Of a DNA stretch of 18,807 bases, positions 7,532 through 14,717 are shown in pieces (position 1 is the stretch's first letter; each line of letters begins with the position of its first letter). Below the pieces are notes generated by a model. The model had not been told where the DNA came from, ran no database searches, and saw only the letters and a program-made list of their open reading frames with translations. The DNA is from a bacterium (GTDB lineage Bacteria > Bacillota > Clostridia > Oscillospirales > Acutalibacteraceae): the NCBI GenBank assembly GCA_020626545.1, contig JAHKZS010000244.1, positions 1-18,807 on the forward strand, written 5' to 3'. Made by a program: the position numbers and the translations under genes.

Positions 7532-8164
7532 ATGACAGATAAAGTTCATGTTATGACACACCCGCTTATTAAGCACAAAATTACTATGCTCCGTATGGAC
7601 ACTACGGTTACCAACGATTTCAGAAGCTTAGTTGAAGAAATCACTATACTTATGGGTTACGAGGCTTTAAGCGATTTAAAAACTACCGAAATGGAGATAA
7701 AAACTCCGATAGAGGACACAGTTCAGCCCGTTATTGACGGTAAGAAGCTCGCTATCGTTCCTATTTTAAGAGCAGGTCTCGGAATGGTTAACGGTATGCT
7801 CAACCTCGTTCCCTTGGCTAAAATCGGTCATATCGGTATGTATCGCGACGAGGAAACTCATATTCCGCACGCTTACTACTGCAAGCTTCCGCCGATGATC
7901 GACAGACGTCTTATCGTAGTAGTTGACCCGATGCTCGCTACAGGCGGTTCGCTTATCGACGCTGTTACAAAGGTAAAAGAGCTCGGCGGTAAAGATATTA
8001 AGTGTATGTGCATTATCGCGGCACCCGAAGGCGTAGAGGCGTTCACAAAGGCTCATCCCGACGTTGACCTTTACATTGGATGTATGGATCGCTGTCTCAA
8101 CGAAAACGCTTACATCTGCCCCGGTCTCGGCGACGCCGGAGATCGTATCTTCGGTACAAAATAA
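7532..8164 (+). CDS. upp: Uracil phosphoribosyltransferase
   Basis: 210 residues, the usual length for UPRT (about 209). It converts uracil and PRPP to UMP in the cytoplasm. Visible: THPLIKHK near the N-terminus, ILRAGLGM (about 80-87), the PRPP-binding loop [12 protein letters not shown] (about 128-139) and the uracil-binding C-terminus [17 protein letters not shown]. Start: GAAAGGA precedes the ATG at 7532 by 9 nt; an in-frame TTG at 7523 sits too close to it. It lies between two nucleobase permease genes. The frame stays open for 32 further codons after the TAA, but the encoded protein already ends at the family's normal GTK terminus, so the stop is taken as real. Confidence 0.97.
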   Translation: MTDKVHVMTHPLIKHKITMLRMDTTVTNDFRSLVEEITILMGYEALSDLKTTEMEIKTPIEDTVQPVIDGKKLAIVPILRAGLGMVNGMLNLVPLAKIGHIGMYRDEETHIPHAYYCKLPPMIDRRLIVVVDPMLATGGSLIDAVTKVKELGGKDIKCMCIIAAPEGVEAFTKAHPDVDLYIGCMDRCLNENAYICPGLGDAGDRIFGTK

Positions 8165-8270
8165 CATCGAGCCGATGTAGCCAAATCCGCCTATTCAAGC
8201 CTTCCTTTAGACAAAAAATTCATCAACGGCGGAAACAATCTTTGCATAGACGCTAAACAATAATCAATCA

Positions 8271-8297
8271 AGCGGTTGCTTCGGCAGCCGCTTTTTT
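8271..8297 (+). terminator. Intrinsic terminator of upp
   Basis: Stem AGCGGTTGC / GCAGCCGCT (one G-U pair), loop TTCG, then a run of T interrupted once by C. It lies about 106 bp after the upp stop codon. Confidence 0.85.
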
Positions 8298-8366
8298 CTT
8301 AAAGTGAAACAACGGTTACAATTTAGTAACAATATGCAAAAACAGCGTAAATAAGCGGTTTTACAC

Positions 8367-8395
8367 TTGAATTTTACAAATTTTTTCATTATAAT
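8367..8395 (+). promoter_or_regulatory. Promoter of the purine permease gene
   Basis: TTGAAT (8367-8372), 17-bp spacer, TATAAT (8390-8395), giving a leader of about 60 nt. Confidence 0.75.
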
Positions 8396-8410
8396 TCTAA
8401 TGTGCTTTTT

Positions 8411-8431
8411 TGTCGGCGCAAAACGCCGGCA
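8411..8431 (+). promoter_or_regulatory. Leader hairpin of the purine permease mRNA
   Basis: Eight-bp stem TGTCGGCG / CGCCGGCA (one G-U pair) with loop CAAAA, flanked by six T on the left and seven A on the right that can extend it. It sits 31 nt before the start codon, inside the leader. It is not a terminator, since A follows on either strand, and it does not look like the purine riboswitch. It may stabilise the mRNA or protect the ribosome site. Confidence 0.55.
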
Positions 8432-8461
8432 GTAAAAAAATTTAATAGGGGGTAATTTCTC

Positions 8462-9841
8462 TTGGAAAAACTGTTCAAACTTAAAGAACACGGTACGAAC
8501 ATAAGAACAGAGATAATCGCCGGTATTACAACATTTCTCACCATGGCGTATATCATCTTTCTTAACCCGCAGGTAATCAGTAAGAGCAACGCGGCTCTCG
8601 CTAATGTACCCGGCGCTATGGAACATTCGGCGGTTTTCACCGCTACATGTATTGCTGCCGCTATCGGTACATGGCTTATCGGCTGGCTCTCCAACTATCC
8701 TATGGCTCAGGCTCCCGGACTTGGACTTAACGCTGTATTTACCTACACGCTTTGTTTAGGATTTAAACTCTCCGCCGCGGCTGCTTTAGGCGCTGTATTT
8801 ATCGCGGGTGTATTCTTTATCCTTCTCACAGTTACAGGCGCCAGAAAAGCGATTGTTGAGGCTATTCCGCTTTCGCTTAAAAAGGCCATTACGGCAGGTA
8901 TCGGTTTATTTATCGCTATCATCGGCTTTGTAAACGCGGGCATCGTTGTCGATAAGACAACAGGCGGCGCTACAACAGTTGACCTCGGTAACTTCGCTGA
9001 TCCTAAGGTTCTCCTCGCTTTAGCGGGTATCCTTATTATCACAATTCTTCTCGTACGTAACGTTAAGGCAGGCATCTTCATCGGTATGATTGTTACTGCT
9101 GTTATCGGAAACATTATGCAGTTTGTATTCGGAATGAATATGGGCATTACTGTTCCTAAGAACTGGACTCCTCACCTCGACTTCTCGATGTTCGGTAAAT
9201 GCTTTACAGGTATGGGCGAGCTGTTCTCGGCTCCTATCGCTTCGCTTTTAGCGGTATTAATCACTCTCGTACTTGTAGATATGTTCGATACAATCGGAAC
9301 ACTTATCGGCGCTGCCGATAAAGCAGGCTACCTCGACGAAAACGGTAACCTTCCCAAAATCGAAAGAGCTATGCTCGCTGACGCTATCGCGACTTCCGCG
9401 GGCGCTGTATTCGGTACATCCACAGTTACAACATACGTTGAGTCCACATCAGGTATCGCCGCGGGCGGTCGTACAGGTTTAACTTCTACAGTTACAGGTA
9501 TCTGCTTCGCTTTAGCGCTCTTTATCTCTCCTGTAGTTGGATTCGTTCCCACAGCCGCGACAGCTCCTGTACTTATCATCGTAGGTATCTTGATGGCTGC
9601 TTCGCTCAAGGATATTAAATGGGATAACCTCGAGTACGCTGTCCCGGGATTCTTCACAGTTGTAGGTATGCCGTTCTTCTACTCTATCACAGACGGTATC
9701 GCCTTCGGATTTATCTCCTACATCGTTGTAATGATCGCTAAGGGTAAGGCTAAGAAGGTACATCCTCTTATGTACATCATCGTCGCTTTATTCATCCTTA
9801 TGTATGTAATTACCGCGCTTCAGACTTTGAAGGTTCTTTAA
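8462..9841 (+). CDS. AzgA-type purine (guanine/hypoxanthine/adenine) permease, NCS2 superfamily
   Basis: 459 residues, the expected length for the AzgA/PbuG/PbuO group, with about 14 membrane helices. The N-terminus LFKLKEHGTNIRTEIIAGIT is characteristic. APGLGLNAVF (84-93), VDMFDTIGTLIGAADKAG (272-289) and FGTSTVTTYVESTSGI (317-332) match the family's substrate-site motifs and clearly differ from the uracil permease to the left. It should import hypoxanthine, guanine or adenine with protons. Start: TTG at 8462, supported by AGGGGG about 10 nt upstream and by the N-terminal homology pattern; the next in-frame Met falls inside TM1. It has its own promoter and terminator. No purine riboswitch was seen in the leader, which is noteworthy because PbuG genes in Bacillus have one. 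The exact purine transported is not decided by sequence. Confidence 0.93.
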   Translation: MEKLFKLKEHGTNIRTEIIAGITTFLTMAYIIFLNPQVISKSNAALANVPGAMEHSAVFTATCIAAAIGTWLIGWLSNYPMAQAPGLGLNAVFTYTLCLGFKLSAAAALGAVFIAGVFFILLTVTGARKAIVEAIPLSLKKAITAGIGLFIAIIGFVNAGIVVDKTTGGATTVDLGNFADPKVLLALAGILIITILLVRNVKAGIFIGMIVTAVIGNIMQFVFGMNMGITVPKNWTPHLDFSMFGKCFTGMGELFSAPIASLLAVLITLVLVDMFDTIGTLIGAADKAGYLDENGNLPKIERAMLADAIATSAGAVFGTSTVTTYVESTSGIAAGGRTGLTSTVTGICFALALFISPVVGFVPTAATAPVLIIVGILMAASLKDIKWDNLEYAVPGFFTVVGMPFFYSITDGIAFGFISYIVVMIAKGKAKKVHPLMYIIVALFILMYVITALQTLKVL

Positions 9842-9859
9842 TTTTAAAAAAATTTTTAA

Positions 9860-9897
9860 GGCACATAGCTGAAAGTAGTGACAGCTATGTGCCTTTT
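9860..9897 (+). terminator. Terminator of the purine permease gene
   Basis: Twelve-bp perfect stem GGCACATAGCTG / CAGCTATGTGCC with a 10-nt loop, followed by TTTTAT. Its right arm also carries part of the -35 region of the next promoter. Confidence 0.88.
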
Positions 9898-9907
9898 ATG
9901 TTATAAT
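9878..9907 (+). promoter_or_regulatory. Promoter of the HD-STAS operon, overlapping the upstream terminator
   Basis: GTGACA (9878-9883), 18-bp spacer, TATAAT (9902-9907). The -35 element lies across the loop and right arm of the purine permease terminator. Predicted start is near 9914, with a leader of about 22 nt. Confidence 0.6.
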
Positions 9908-9935
9908 GGTGTCTATAAGGTAGGTGAATTTCAAA

Positions 9936-10808
9936 ATGAATAATGAATATGATTACGCTATGGAACGCCGATTACACTCCTTAGACCCCGAATTACACAG
10001 ACGTTTTACCGAATCAGTTTTCGGGCTTCAGCATATTTTATCGAATTATCTTCTTATTTTCCCAACTTTTACCGACCATACCGAGCTTCACTCGCTGAAC
10101 GTTATAGATTTCTGTAACAAGATAATCGGTTCTCAGCTCGAGAAGCTGAACGCTGACGAGATATACTCGCTGCTTATGGGATGTTATTTCCACGACACTG
10201 GTATGGGAATAAGAGAATCCGACTTCGAGGAGTTTTCTAAACAGATAGATTTCGGCGATTATTTTGAAACTCACAGCCGTGACTGTATTCCCGATATAGT
10301 CCGCGATTTTCACAACGAATACTCGGGGTTATTCCTGCAAAAATACTCCGCGCTTTTCGACATTCCGTCAGAGGTACATTTAAAGGCGATTATCCAGATT
10401 TCACGCGGGCACAGAAAGACCGACCTTTTCGACGAAAAGGAGTATCCTATAGCGCTTCCCTTAGAAAACGGAAACACGATATGCTGTCCGTATCTTTCGG
10501 CGCTTATCCGCCTTGCCGACGAAATCGACGTTGCCGCGGGCAGAAACCTCAGCTTCCTTTACGATTCGGAAACCCTCACTAACGAAAAGGATATAATAGA
10601 ATTCGGTAAGCACGAGGCTATAAAAGAGGTTGTTGTACTCGACGACAAGTTCGTTCTCAATATTGATACAAACGACGATTTCGTATATAATAACATTGAG
10701 AAAATGGCGGTAAAAATGCAAAAAACCGTTGACGAGTGCAACCGCGCCGTAACAGGCAGAACACCGTACACAATAACCCAAAAGAAAATTGAACTCAGAA
10801 GGATTTAA
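9936..10808 (+). CDS. HD-domain protein, probable metal-dependent phosphohydrolase
   Basis: 290 residues, soluble, without a signal peptide. The HD metal-site residues look complete: TDHTELHS (H48, H52), YFHDTGMGI (H86-D87), a later His in DFHNEY (H126), RGHRK (H159) and LIRLADEID (D195, D198). The FPTFTDHTELHS...FHDTGMG pattern resembles HD domains found with GHKL/Hsp90-like ATPases rather than HD-GYP or RelA types. The last ~90 residues form an alpha/beta tail of unknown role. HD proteins hydrolyse phosphate esters or nucleotides; the substrate here is unknown. Start: AGGTGA lies before the ATG at 9936, while a GTG at 9924 overlaps that site. The stop is 2 nt before the STAS gene, so the two are surely co-transcribed and probably translationally coupled. 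No kinase or ATPase gene follows, which makes the pairing unusual. Confidence 0.8.
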   Translation: MNNEYDYAMERRLHSLDPELHRRFTESVFGLQHILSNYLLIFPTFTDHTELHSLNVIDFCNKIIGSQLEKLNADEIYSLLMGCYFHDTGMGIRESDFEEFSKQIDFGDYFETHSRDCIPDIVRDFHNEYSGLFLQKYSALFDIPSEVHLKAIIQISRGHRKTDLFDEKEYPIALPLENGNTICCPYLSALIRLADEIDVAAGRNLSFLYDSETLTNEKDIIEFGKHEAIKEVVVLDDKFVLNIDTNDDFVYNNIEKMAVKMQKTVDECNRAVTGRTPYTITQKKIELRRI

Positions 10809-10810
10809 CT

Positions 10811-11110
10811 ATGAAGATAATCAAAAAAACCGACAACGATACCCTGATTCTCAACGTCGAAGGCAGAGTCGATACAGCGACATCTCCCGAACTTGAGACG
10901 ATGTTAAAGAGTGAAATACAAAATTACTCAAAACTAATATTCGACTTTAAAAATCTCGACTACATTTCTTCCTCGGGACTTAGAATACTGCTCGGCGCTC
11001 AAAAGTTTATGGGAGAGCAGGGAATGAAGGTAATAAACGTAAACGATACTGTTTACGAGATTTTTGAAATAACCGGCTTTTCGCTTATTGTAGATATTGA
11101 CAGAATCTAA
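10811..11110 (+). CDS. STAS-domain anti-anti-sigma-factor-like protein
   Basis: 99 residues, a single STAS domain of SpoIIAA/RsbV length. The order of strands and helices fits: LILNVEGRVDTATSPEL (12-28), LIFDFKNLDYISSSGLRILL (42-61) and a C-terminal helix EIFEITGF. The SSSGLR segment (53-58) matches the loop that carries the phosphorylated Ser in SpoIIAA and RsbV. Such proteins sequester an anti-sigma serine kinase when unphosphorylated. Here no RsbW/SpoIIAB-type kinase, PP2C phosphatase or sigma factor is adjacent, so its partner must be elsewhere or it works differently with the HD protein. The ATG is 2 nt after the HD stop, and AGAAGGA at the end of that gene serves as ribosome site. A terminator follows. 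Confidence 0.88.
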   Translation: MKIIKKTDNDTLILNVEGRVDTATSPELETMLKSEIQNYSKLIFDFKNLDYISSSGLRILLGAQKFMGEQGMKVINVNDTVYEIFEITGFSLIVDIDRI

Positions 11111-11126
11111 CTTAATAACACAAAGA

Positions 11127-11160
11127 AACCTCACTGCCTTTTTGACAGTGAGGTTGTTTT
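11127..11160 (+). terminator. Terminator of the HD-STAS operon
   Basis: Ten-bp perfect stem AACCTCACTG / CAGTGAGGTT with a 9-nt loop, then G and a run of T. It also lies just past the birA stop, where it could act weakly for the minus strand. Confidence 0.87.
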
Positions 11161-12129
11161 TTAGTATATACCCTGTACGGTAACTTCTCCCGAATTAACC
11201 GTCGCTATGGTACCGTTAGAGAGCATTACGTCGAGCTCGCCCGAGTTGTTGACGGATACCGCCATACCGCAGATGTTACGCTTACCTCGGCTGAAGGTTA
11301 CCTGGCGTCCGATTGTAGCGCACAGCTTCTGGTAATCGGCTACCGCCTGACCGCCTAAGCTGTAGTGGTTTATAATAAGCTCCTGCTCAAGATAATTGAG
11401 CACCGCGGCTATGAACTTGTTCTGGTCTATGTGACGGCCTGTTTCGAGTAAAATCGACGTCGCTTTGTGGGATATTTCCGACGGAAATACGGTTTGTCCG
11501 ACGTTTATTCCGATACCTGTAACCGTATAATCGACCATATCGAACTCAGCCGACATCTCGGTCAATATACCGACGAGCTTTTTCTTTCCGACGATAATAT
11601 CGTTCGGCCATTTAATACGGCTGTCGAGCATACAGAAATCGTTAATCGCGCGGCACATAGCAAGTCCCGTAAGCGGAGTTATCGAGCTCACTTCCCTCGG
11701 GGAAAGCTCAGGTCTTAACAGCAAGGAAAGGGCGATTCCGTTATCCTTAGAGCTGAGCCATTCTCTGCCGAGACGGCCCTTGCCCGAGGTCTGTTCGCGA
11801 GCGAGTACAACAGTACCCGCTTCGGCGCCGTCGTCGGCGAGCTTTCTGAGATAATCATTCGTCGAGCCTACCGATTCGAGAACCTTAATATTTCTTCCGA
11901 TAAACTTTGTGCTAAGGTAACAGTTTATAGCCTCCTCGCAAAGATATTTCGGAAAACTCTCGAGCTTATAGCCCTTTCGGGTTACGGATTTAATTTTAAA
12001 ACCTTTATCCCTAAGAGATTTTACAGCCTTGTTGACTGCCTGTCGGGATACGCCGAGGCTCTCGGACATCTGCTGTCCCGAAACATAATCCTGGGCGTTG
12101 TATAAAAGTTGTACTATCTTTCCCTGCAT
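11161..12129 (-). CDS. birA: Bifunctional biotin-[acetyl-CoA-carboxylase] ligase / biotin repressor
   Basis: 322 residues, normal for the two-function form. Residues 1-60 are a winged helix-turn-helix (MSESLGVSRQAVNKAVKSLRD), so DNA binding is possible. The ligase core follows: ESVGSTNDYL (85-94), TSGKGRLGREW (114-124), the biotin/ATP loop, and KWPNDIIVGKKKLVGILTE (173-191) with its biotin-binding lysine, plus the ITGIGINVG-type segment (about 203-211) and a C-terminal SH3-like domain. It makes biotinyl-AMP and attaches biotin to carboxylase carrier proteins; with an HTH it may also repress biotin genes. The start follows GAGGAGA by 7 nt. It is third in a minus-strand cluster after coaX and an ECF S component, 82 nt downstream of the latter. 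No GTTAAC-type BirA operator was seen nearby. Confidence 0.96.
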   Translation of the reverse strand: MQGKIVQLLYNAQDYVSGQQMSESLGVSRQAVNKAVKSLRDKGFKIKSVTRKGYKLESFPKYLCEEAINCYLSTKFIGRNIKVLESVGSTNDYLRKLADDGAEAGTVVLAREQTSGKGRLGREWLSSKDNGIALSLLLRPELSPREVSSITPLTGLAMCRAINDFCMLDSRIKWPNDIIVGKKKLVGILTEMSAEFDMVDYTVTGIGINVGQTVFPSEISHKATSILLETGRHIDQNKFIAAVLNYLEQELIINHYSLGGQAVADYQKLCATIGRQVTFSRGKRNICGMAVSVNNSGELDVMLSNGTIATVNSGEVTVQGIY

Positions 12130-12211
12130 ATTTTACTCTCCTCGTTAAACGCGGTTTTTATATAATCAATAACCTAAAGTTATATGAAGTTCAGATACAG
12201 AGGTACGTTTT

Positions 12212-12814
12212 TTATATTTTCGCGATTTTCTTTACCGTGATTGAAACGGCTGAACCTACAACAGTGCAAGCGATAATCTCGATAACGCAGTTGATAGATA
12301 AAGCGGGTATAACTACCATCGGGATAACGTCTAAGCCCATTACCTTTATACCGCCGAAGAAGATTGCTAAAAATCCTAAGAAAAACGCGGTATTCATAAC
12401 AGGACAGAGTATAATCGCGATAATATCGTTGAGATAGTACTTGCCGGCTTTTTTGTCCTTTAAAACCTTAGCAAGCGAGGACGCGATAAGTCCTGTTAAC
12501 CAACCCATTAGCACTCTTGACACTACGCAGATTACGAATGCAAAGAACGGGTTAATCGCGAACATAGCTGTTCCGAACGGATCCATACCGAAACACTGAG
12601 CAAAGCTTGTGATACCGAAAATAGTACCCAAGGTCAAGCCTGCCGCGGGTCCGAGAACGATAGCGCCGATCGCTATAGGAATACAAAGGAACGAAATGGA
12701 TAAAGCTCCGATTTTAAGATAACCGAGCGGTGTAAAAGCCATTAAAAGCTCCAACGCGATAAGTACGGCGAGAATTGTCATTCTCAAAACCTTGGATGAA
12801 TTAGTTTTTGACAT
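12212..12814 (-). CDS. panT: ECF transporter substrate-binding S component, probably pantothenate (PanT-like)
   Basis: 200 residues, with about six hydrophobic helices, the size of an energy-coupling-factor S subunit. The segment FTPLGYLKIGALSISFLCIPIAIG followed by LGPAAGLTLGTIFGITSF (in two pieces here) fits the PF12822-type S components to which PanT belongs; it does not look like BioY. S components bind the vitamin and team up with shared EcfA1/A2/T subunits, which are not in this window. Start: AGGAGG lies 8 nt before the ATG at 12814; the frame is open from 12880, but that part is not membrane-like and includes no good ribosome site. Being next to coaX favours pantothenate; being next to birA leaves biotin possible. 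I am confident in the S-component call and only moderately so in the substrate. Confidence 0.75.
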   Translation of the reverse strand: MSKTNSSKVLRMTILAVLIALELLMAFTPLGYLKIGALSISFLCIPIAIGAIVLGPAAGLTLGTIFGITSFAQCFGMDPFGTAMFAINPFFAFVICVVSRVLMGWLTGLIASSLAKVLKDKKAGKYYLNDIIAIILCPVMNTAFFLGFLAIFFGGIKVMGLDVIPMVVIPALSINCVIEIIACTVVGSAVSITVKKIAKI

Positions 12815-12870
12815 AAAAATTACCTCCTGCTGCCGCCTCCCGTCAAATAGAAGTACAGCGCAATTATTTA

Positions 12871-12904
12871 TAATTCGCAATGCGGGGTGCGCAATGCGTA
12901 ATTA
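12871..12904. repeat. Palindromic copy of the AATTCGCAATGCG repeat
   Basis: Two GCAATGCG units (within 12876-12899) are bracketed by TAATT and AATTA, and the unit CGCAATGCG is itself nearly palindromic, so the 34-bp element can fold back. It shares AATTCGCAATGCG with the heptad block at 394-421. It lies in the 115-bp gap between coaX and the S component gene, so a transcript covering both would include it. Confidence 0.7.
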
Positions 12905-12929
12905 TCTTTTTAGTCTGTATTAAGTTTTA

Positions 12930-13697
12930 TTACTTGTTGTTTCTGGCGTAGATTAATCTTAAACCATCTAAAACAAGGTCATCGTTAATAATTATATCAT
13001 GTTTACAATTACCGATTACGGATTTTGCGAGGCCGCCGGTCGCGACTACGGTAGAGTTCACGCCCGCTTCCTCGTTGTAGCGGTCAATCATTCCGTCCAG
13101 CATACTCGCTGTACCGAAAATAACTCCGCTGCGGATACAATCCTCGGTATTTGTATTAATAGCTTTTTTAGGCGTCTTGAGGTCGATACTCGGAAGCAGA
13201 GCGCCGTGGTTAGTAAGAGCGTCTAAGGATATACTAATACCGGGGCTTATAGCTCCGCCGCAATAACACTTCTTTTCATTAAGATAAAGTATAGTAGTAG
13301 CTGTGCCGAGTCCGATTATTACCGCGGGGCAGGAATAAAGTTCCTTAACGGCTACGCACATAGCGACTAAATCCGAACCGAGCGTCGCGGGATTGTCGAT
13401 TCTTAAATCGAGTCCGGATTTTACCCCGGGACCTAATACAATAGAATCGTTGCCCGTTACGGTTTTAATCGCCTTAACGAGCGCTTCGGTTACGGCGGGG
13501 ACTACGCTCGAGATAATCGAGCCGTCGATTTTACCTATATCGACATTATTTATATTAAATATAGTATAGAGCTCTACCGCGAGCTCGTCGTCGGTTTTTT
13601 TCGAATCAGTAGAAAACCTGAGTTTTACTATTTGCTCGTCATTTTCATACAAAGCGAGCTTAATATTTGTGTTTCCTACATCAGTACAAAGAAGCAT
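12930..13697 (-). CDS. coaX: Type III pantothenate kinase
   Basis: 255 residues, standard for CoaX. It phosphorylates pantothenate with ATP as the first step of coenzyme A synthesis. The ASKHA-fold motifs are present: DVGNTNIKLALY (6-17, ATP loop), PATLGSDLVAM (103-113) with the Asp109 that corresponds to the family's catalytic base, GLGTATTILYL (129-139), and GGAISPGI (147-154). The residue two before GTATT is Gly where many CoaX proteins carry Asp; I read this as natural variation. Start: AAGGAGAG precedes the ATG at 13697 by about 6 nt, and the open frame further upstream to 13775 spans the promoter, so it is excluded. It is the first gene of the coaX-panT-birA cluster. Confidence 0.95.
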   Translation of the reverse strand: MLLCTDVGNTNIKLALYENDEQIVKLRFSTDSKKTDDELAVELYTIFNINNVDIGKIDGSIISSVVPAVTEALVKAIKTVTGNDSIVLGPGVKSGLDLRIDNPATLGSDLVAMCVAVKELYSCPAVIIGLGTATTILYLNEKKCYCGGAISPGISISLDALTNHGALLPSIDLKTPKKAINTNTEDCIRSGVIFGTASMLDGMIDRYNEEAGVNSTVVATGGLAKSVIGNCKHDIIINDDLVLDGLRLIYARNNK

Positions 13698-13740
13698 TTT
13701 TTCTCTCCTTGGAATTGTGCTCAAAATTTTACCATTATAT

Positions 13741-13769
13741 AGTATAATACATAATTCCAAAAGTTTCAA
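13741..13769 (-). promoter_or_regulatory. Promoter of the coaX cluster
   Basis: Minus strand TTGAAA (13764-13769), 17-bp spacer, TATACT (13741-13746). A TATAAT just downstream is badly spaced for a -35. The leader is about 37 nt. Confidence 0.7.
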
Positions 13770-13818
13770 CATCAAAATCAGATTTTTTCTTTAAGTGAAC
13801 AATATAGCTGTTTTTGTA

Positions 13819-13827
13819 TGTTATTAT
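13819..13827 (+). promoter_or_regulatory. Possible extended -10 promoter of the transketolase operon
   Basis: TGTTATTAT is an extended -10 element about 48 bp before the start codon. No convincing -35 is present at the right distance, so the call is tentative. Confidence 0.4.
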
Positions 13828-13874
13828 GAATTTGTATGTAGATATCCATTTTTATGGTTAAAGGAGTAATCATT

Positions 13875-14717
13875 ATGGCTGATAACGCACAGTTAAAACT
13901 GCTCGCGGCTAAGGCACGCTTAGGCGCGATAATCGGTACTTACCACGCTAAATCGGGACATCCCGGCGGATCTCTTTCCGCGGCGGACGTATTTACCTAC
14001 CTCTATTTTAACGAAATGAACGTAAACCCCGATAATCCCGCTGACGAAAACCGCGATCGTTTTGTACTTTCGAAGGGCCATTGTTGCCCGAGCTTGTACG
14101 CGGTACTTTCACTTAAGGGATTTTTCGATTGGGACGAGCTTAAAGTTCTCCGCCACGTAGGCGCTATGCTCCAGGGTCATCCCGATATGAACAAAACCCC
14201 GGGTATAGATATGAGCACAGGTTCGCTCGGCCAGGGAGTTTCCGCGGCGTGCGGAATGGCTCTCGCGGCTAAACTCGACAACAAAGATTACCGCGTGTAC
14301 ACCGTACTCGGCGACGGCGAATGTGAAGAAGGCGAAGTTTGGGAAGCGGCTATGTTCGCGGCTCATAACAAGCTCGACAATATTGTATTTATCGTCGACC
14401 AGAACGGACTTCAGATCGACGGAACTGTTGAGGAAGTAGGCGGACTTGAGCCTCTCGATAAAAAATTCGAGTCATTCGGATTTGAGGTAGTTAAAATCGA
14501 CGGTCATAATTTTGACGAAATAGCTTCAGCTCTCGCAAAAGCCCGCGAGACTAAGGATAAACCCTTCGTAATTCTTATGAAAACAGTTAAGGGTAAAGGC
14601 GTAAGCTTTATGGAAAACCAGGTTGGCTGGCACGGTAAGGCTTGTAACGACGAGGAATTCAAGCTCGCGACTAAAGAGCTTGAGGACGAAATCGCGAGAT
14701 TGGAGGCTGAAGTATAA
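13875..14717 (+). CDS. Transketolase, N-terminal subunit
   Basis: 280 residues, the thiamine-diphosphate-binding half of a transketolase that is one chain in most bacteria. With the next gene it moves two-carbon units between sugar phosphates in the non-oxidative pentose phosphate pathway. Motifs: AKSGHPGGSLSAADVF (25-40), LSKGHCCPSLYA (65-76), GHPDMNKTPGIDMSTGSLGQG (in two pieces, from 101), and the ThDP/metal motif starting GDGECEEGEVWEAA (147-160) and ending in VDQN (174-177). Start: AAAGGAG lies 8 nt before the ATG at 13875; the frame is open slightly upstream, but the family begins at this Met. The stop overlaps the next ATG by one base (TAATG), so the subunits are translationally coupled. 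Confidence 0.96.
   Translation: MADNAQLKLLAAKARLGAIIGTYHAKSGHPGGSLSAADVFTYLYFNEMNVNPDNPADENRDRFVLSKGHCCPSLYAVLSLKGFFDWDELKVLRHVGAMLQGHPDMNKTPGIDMSTGSLGQGVSAACGMALAAKLDNKDYRVYTVLGDGECEEGEVWEAAMFAAHNKLDNIVFIVDQNGLQIDGTVEEVGGLEPLDKKFESFGFEVVKIDGHNFDEIASALAKARETKDKPFVILMKTVKGKGVSFMENQVGWHGKACNDEEFKLATKELEDEIARLEAEV

Noticed and set aside
12130..12929. BirA operator near birA or the S component gene
   Set aside because: No paired GTTAAC-type half-sites; only a loose GTTTAAC and an ATAAC/GGTTAT match, too weak to call.
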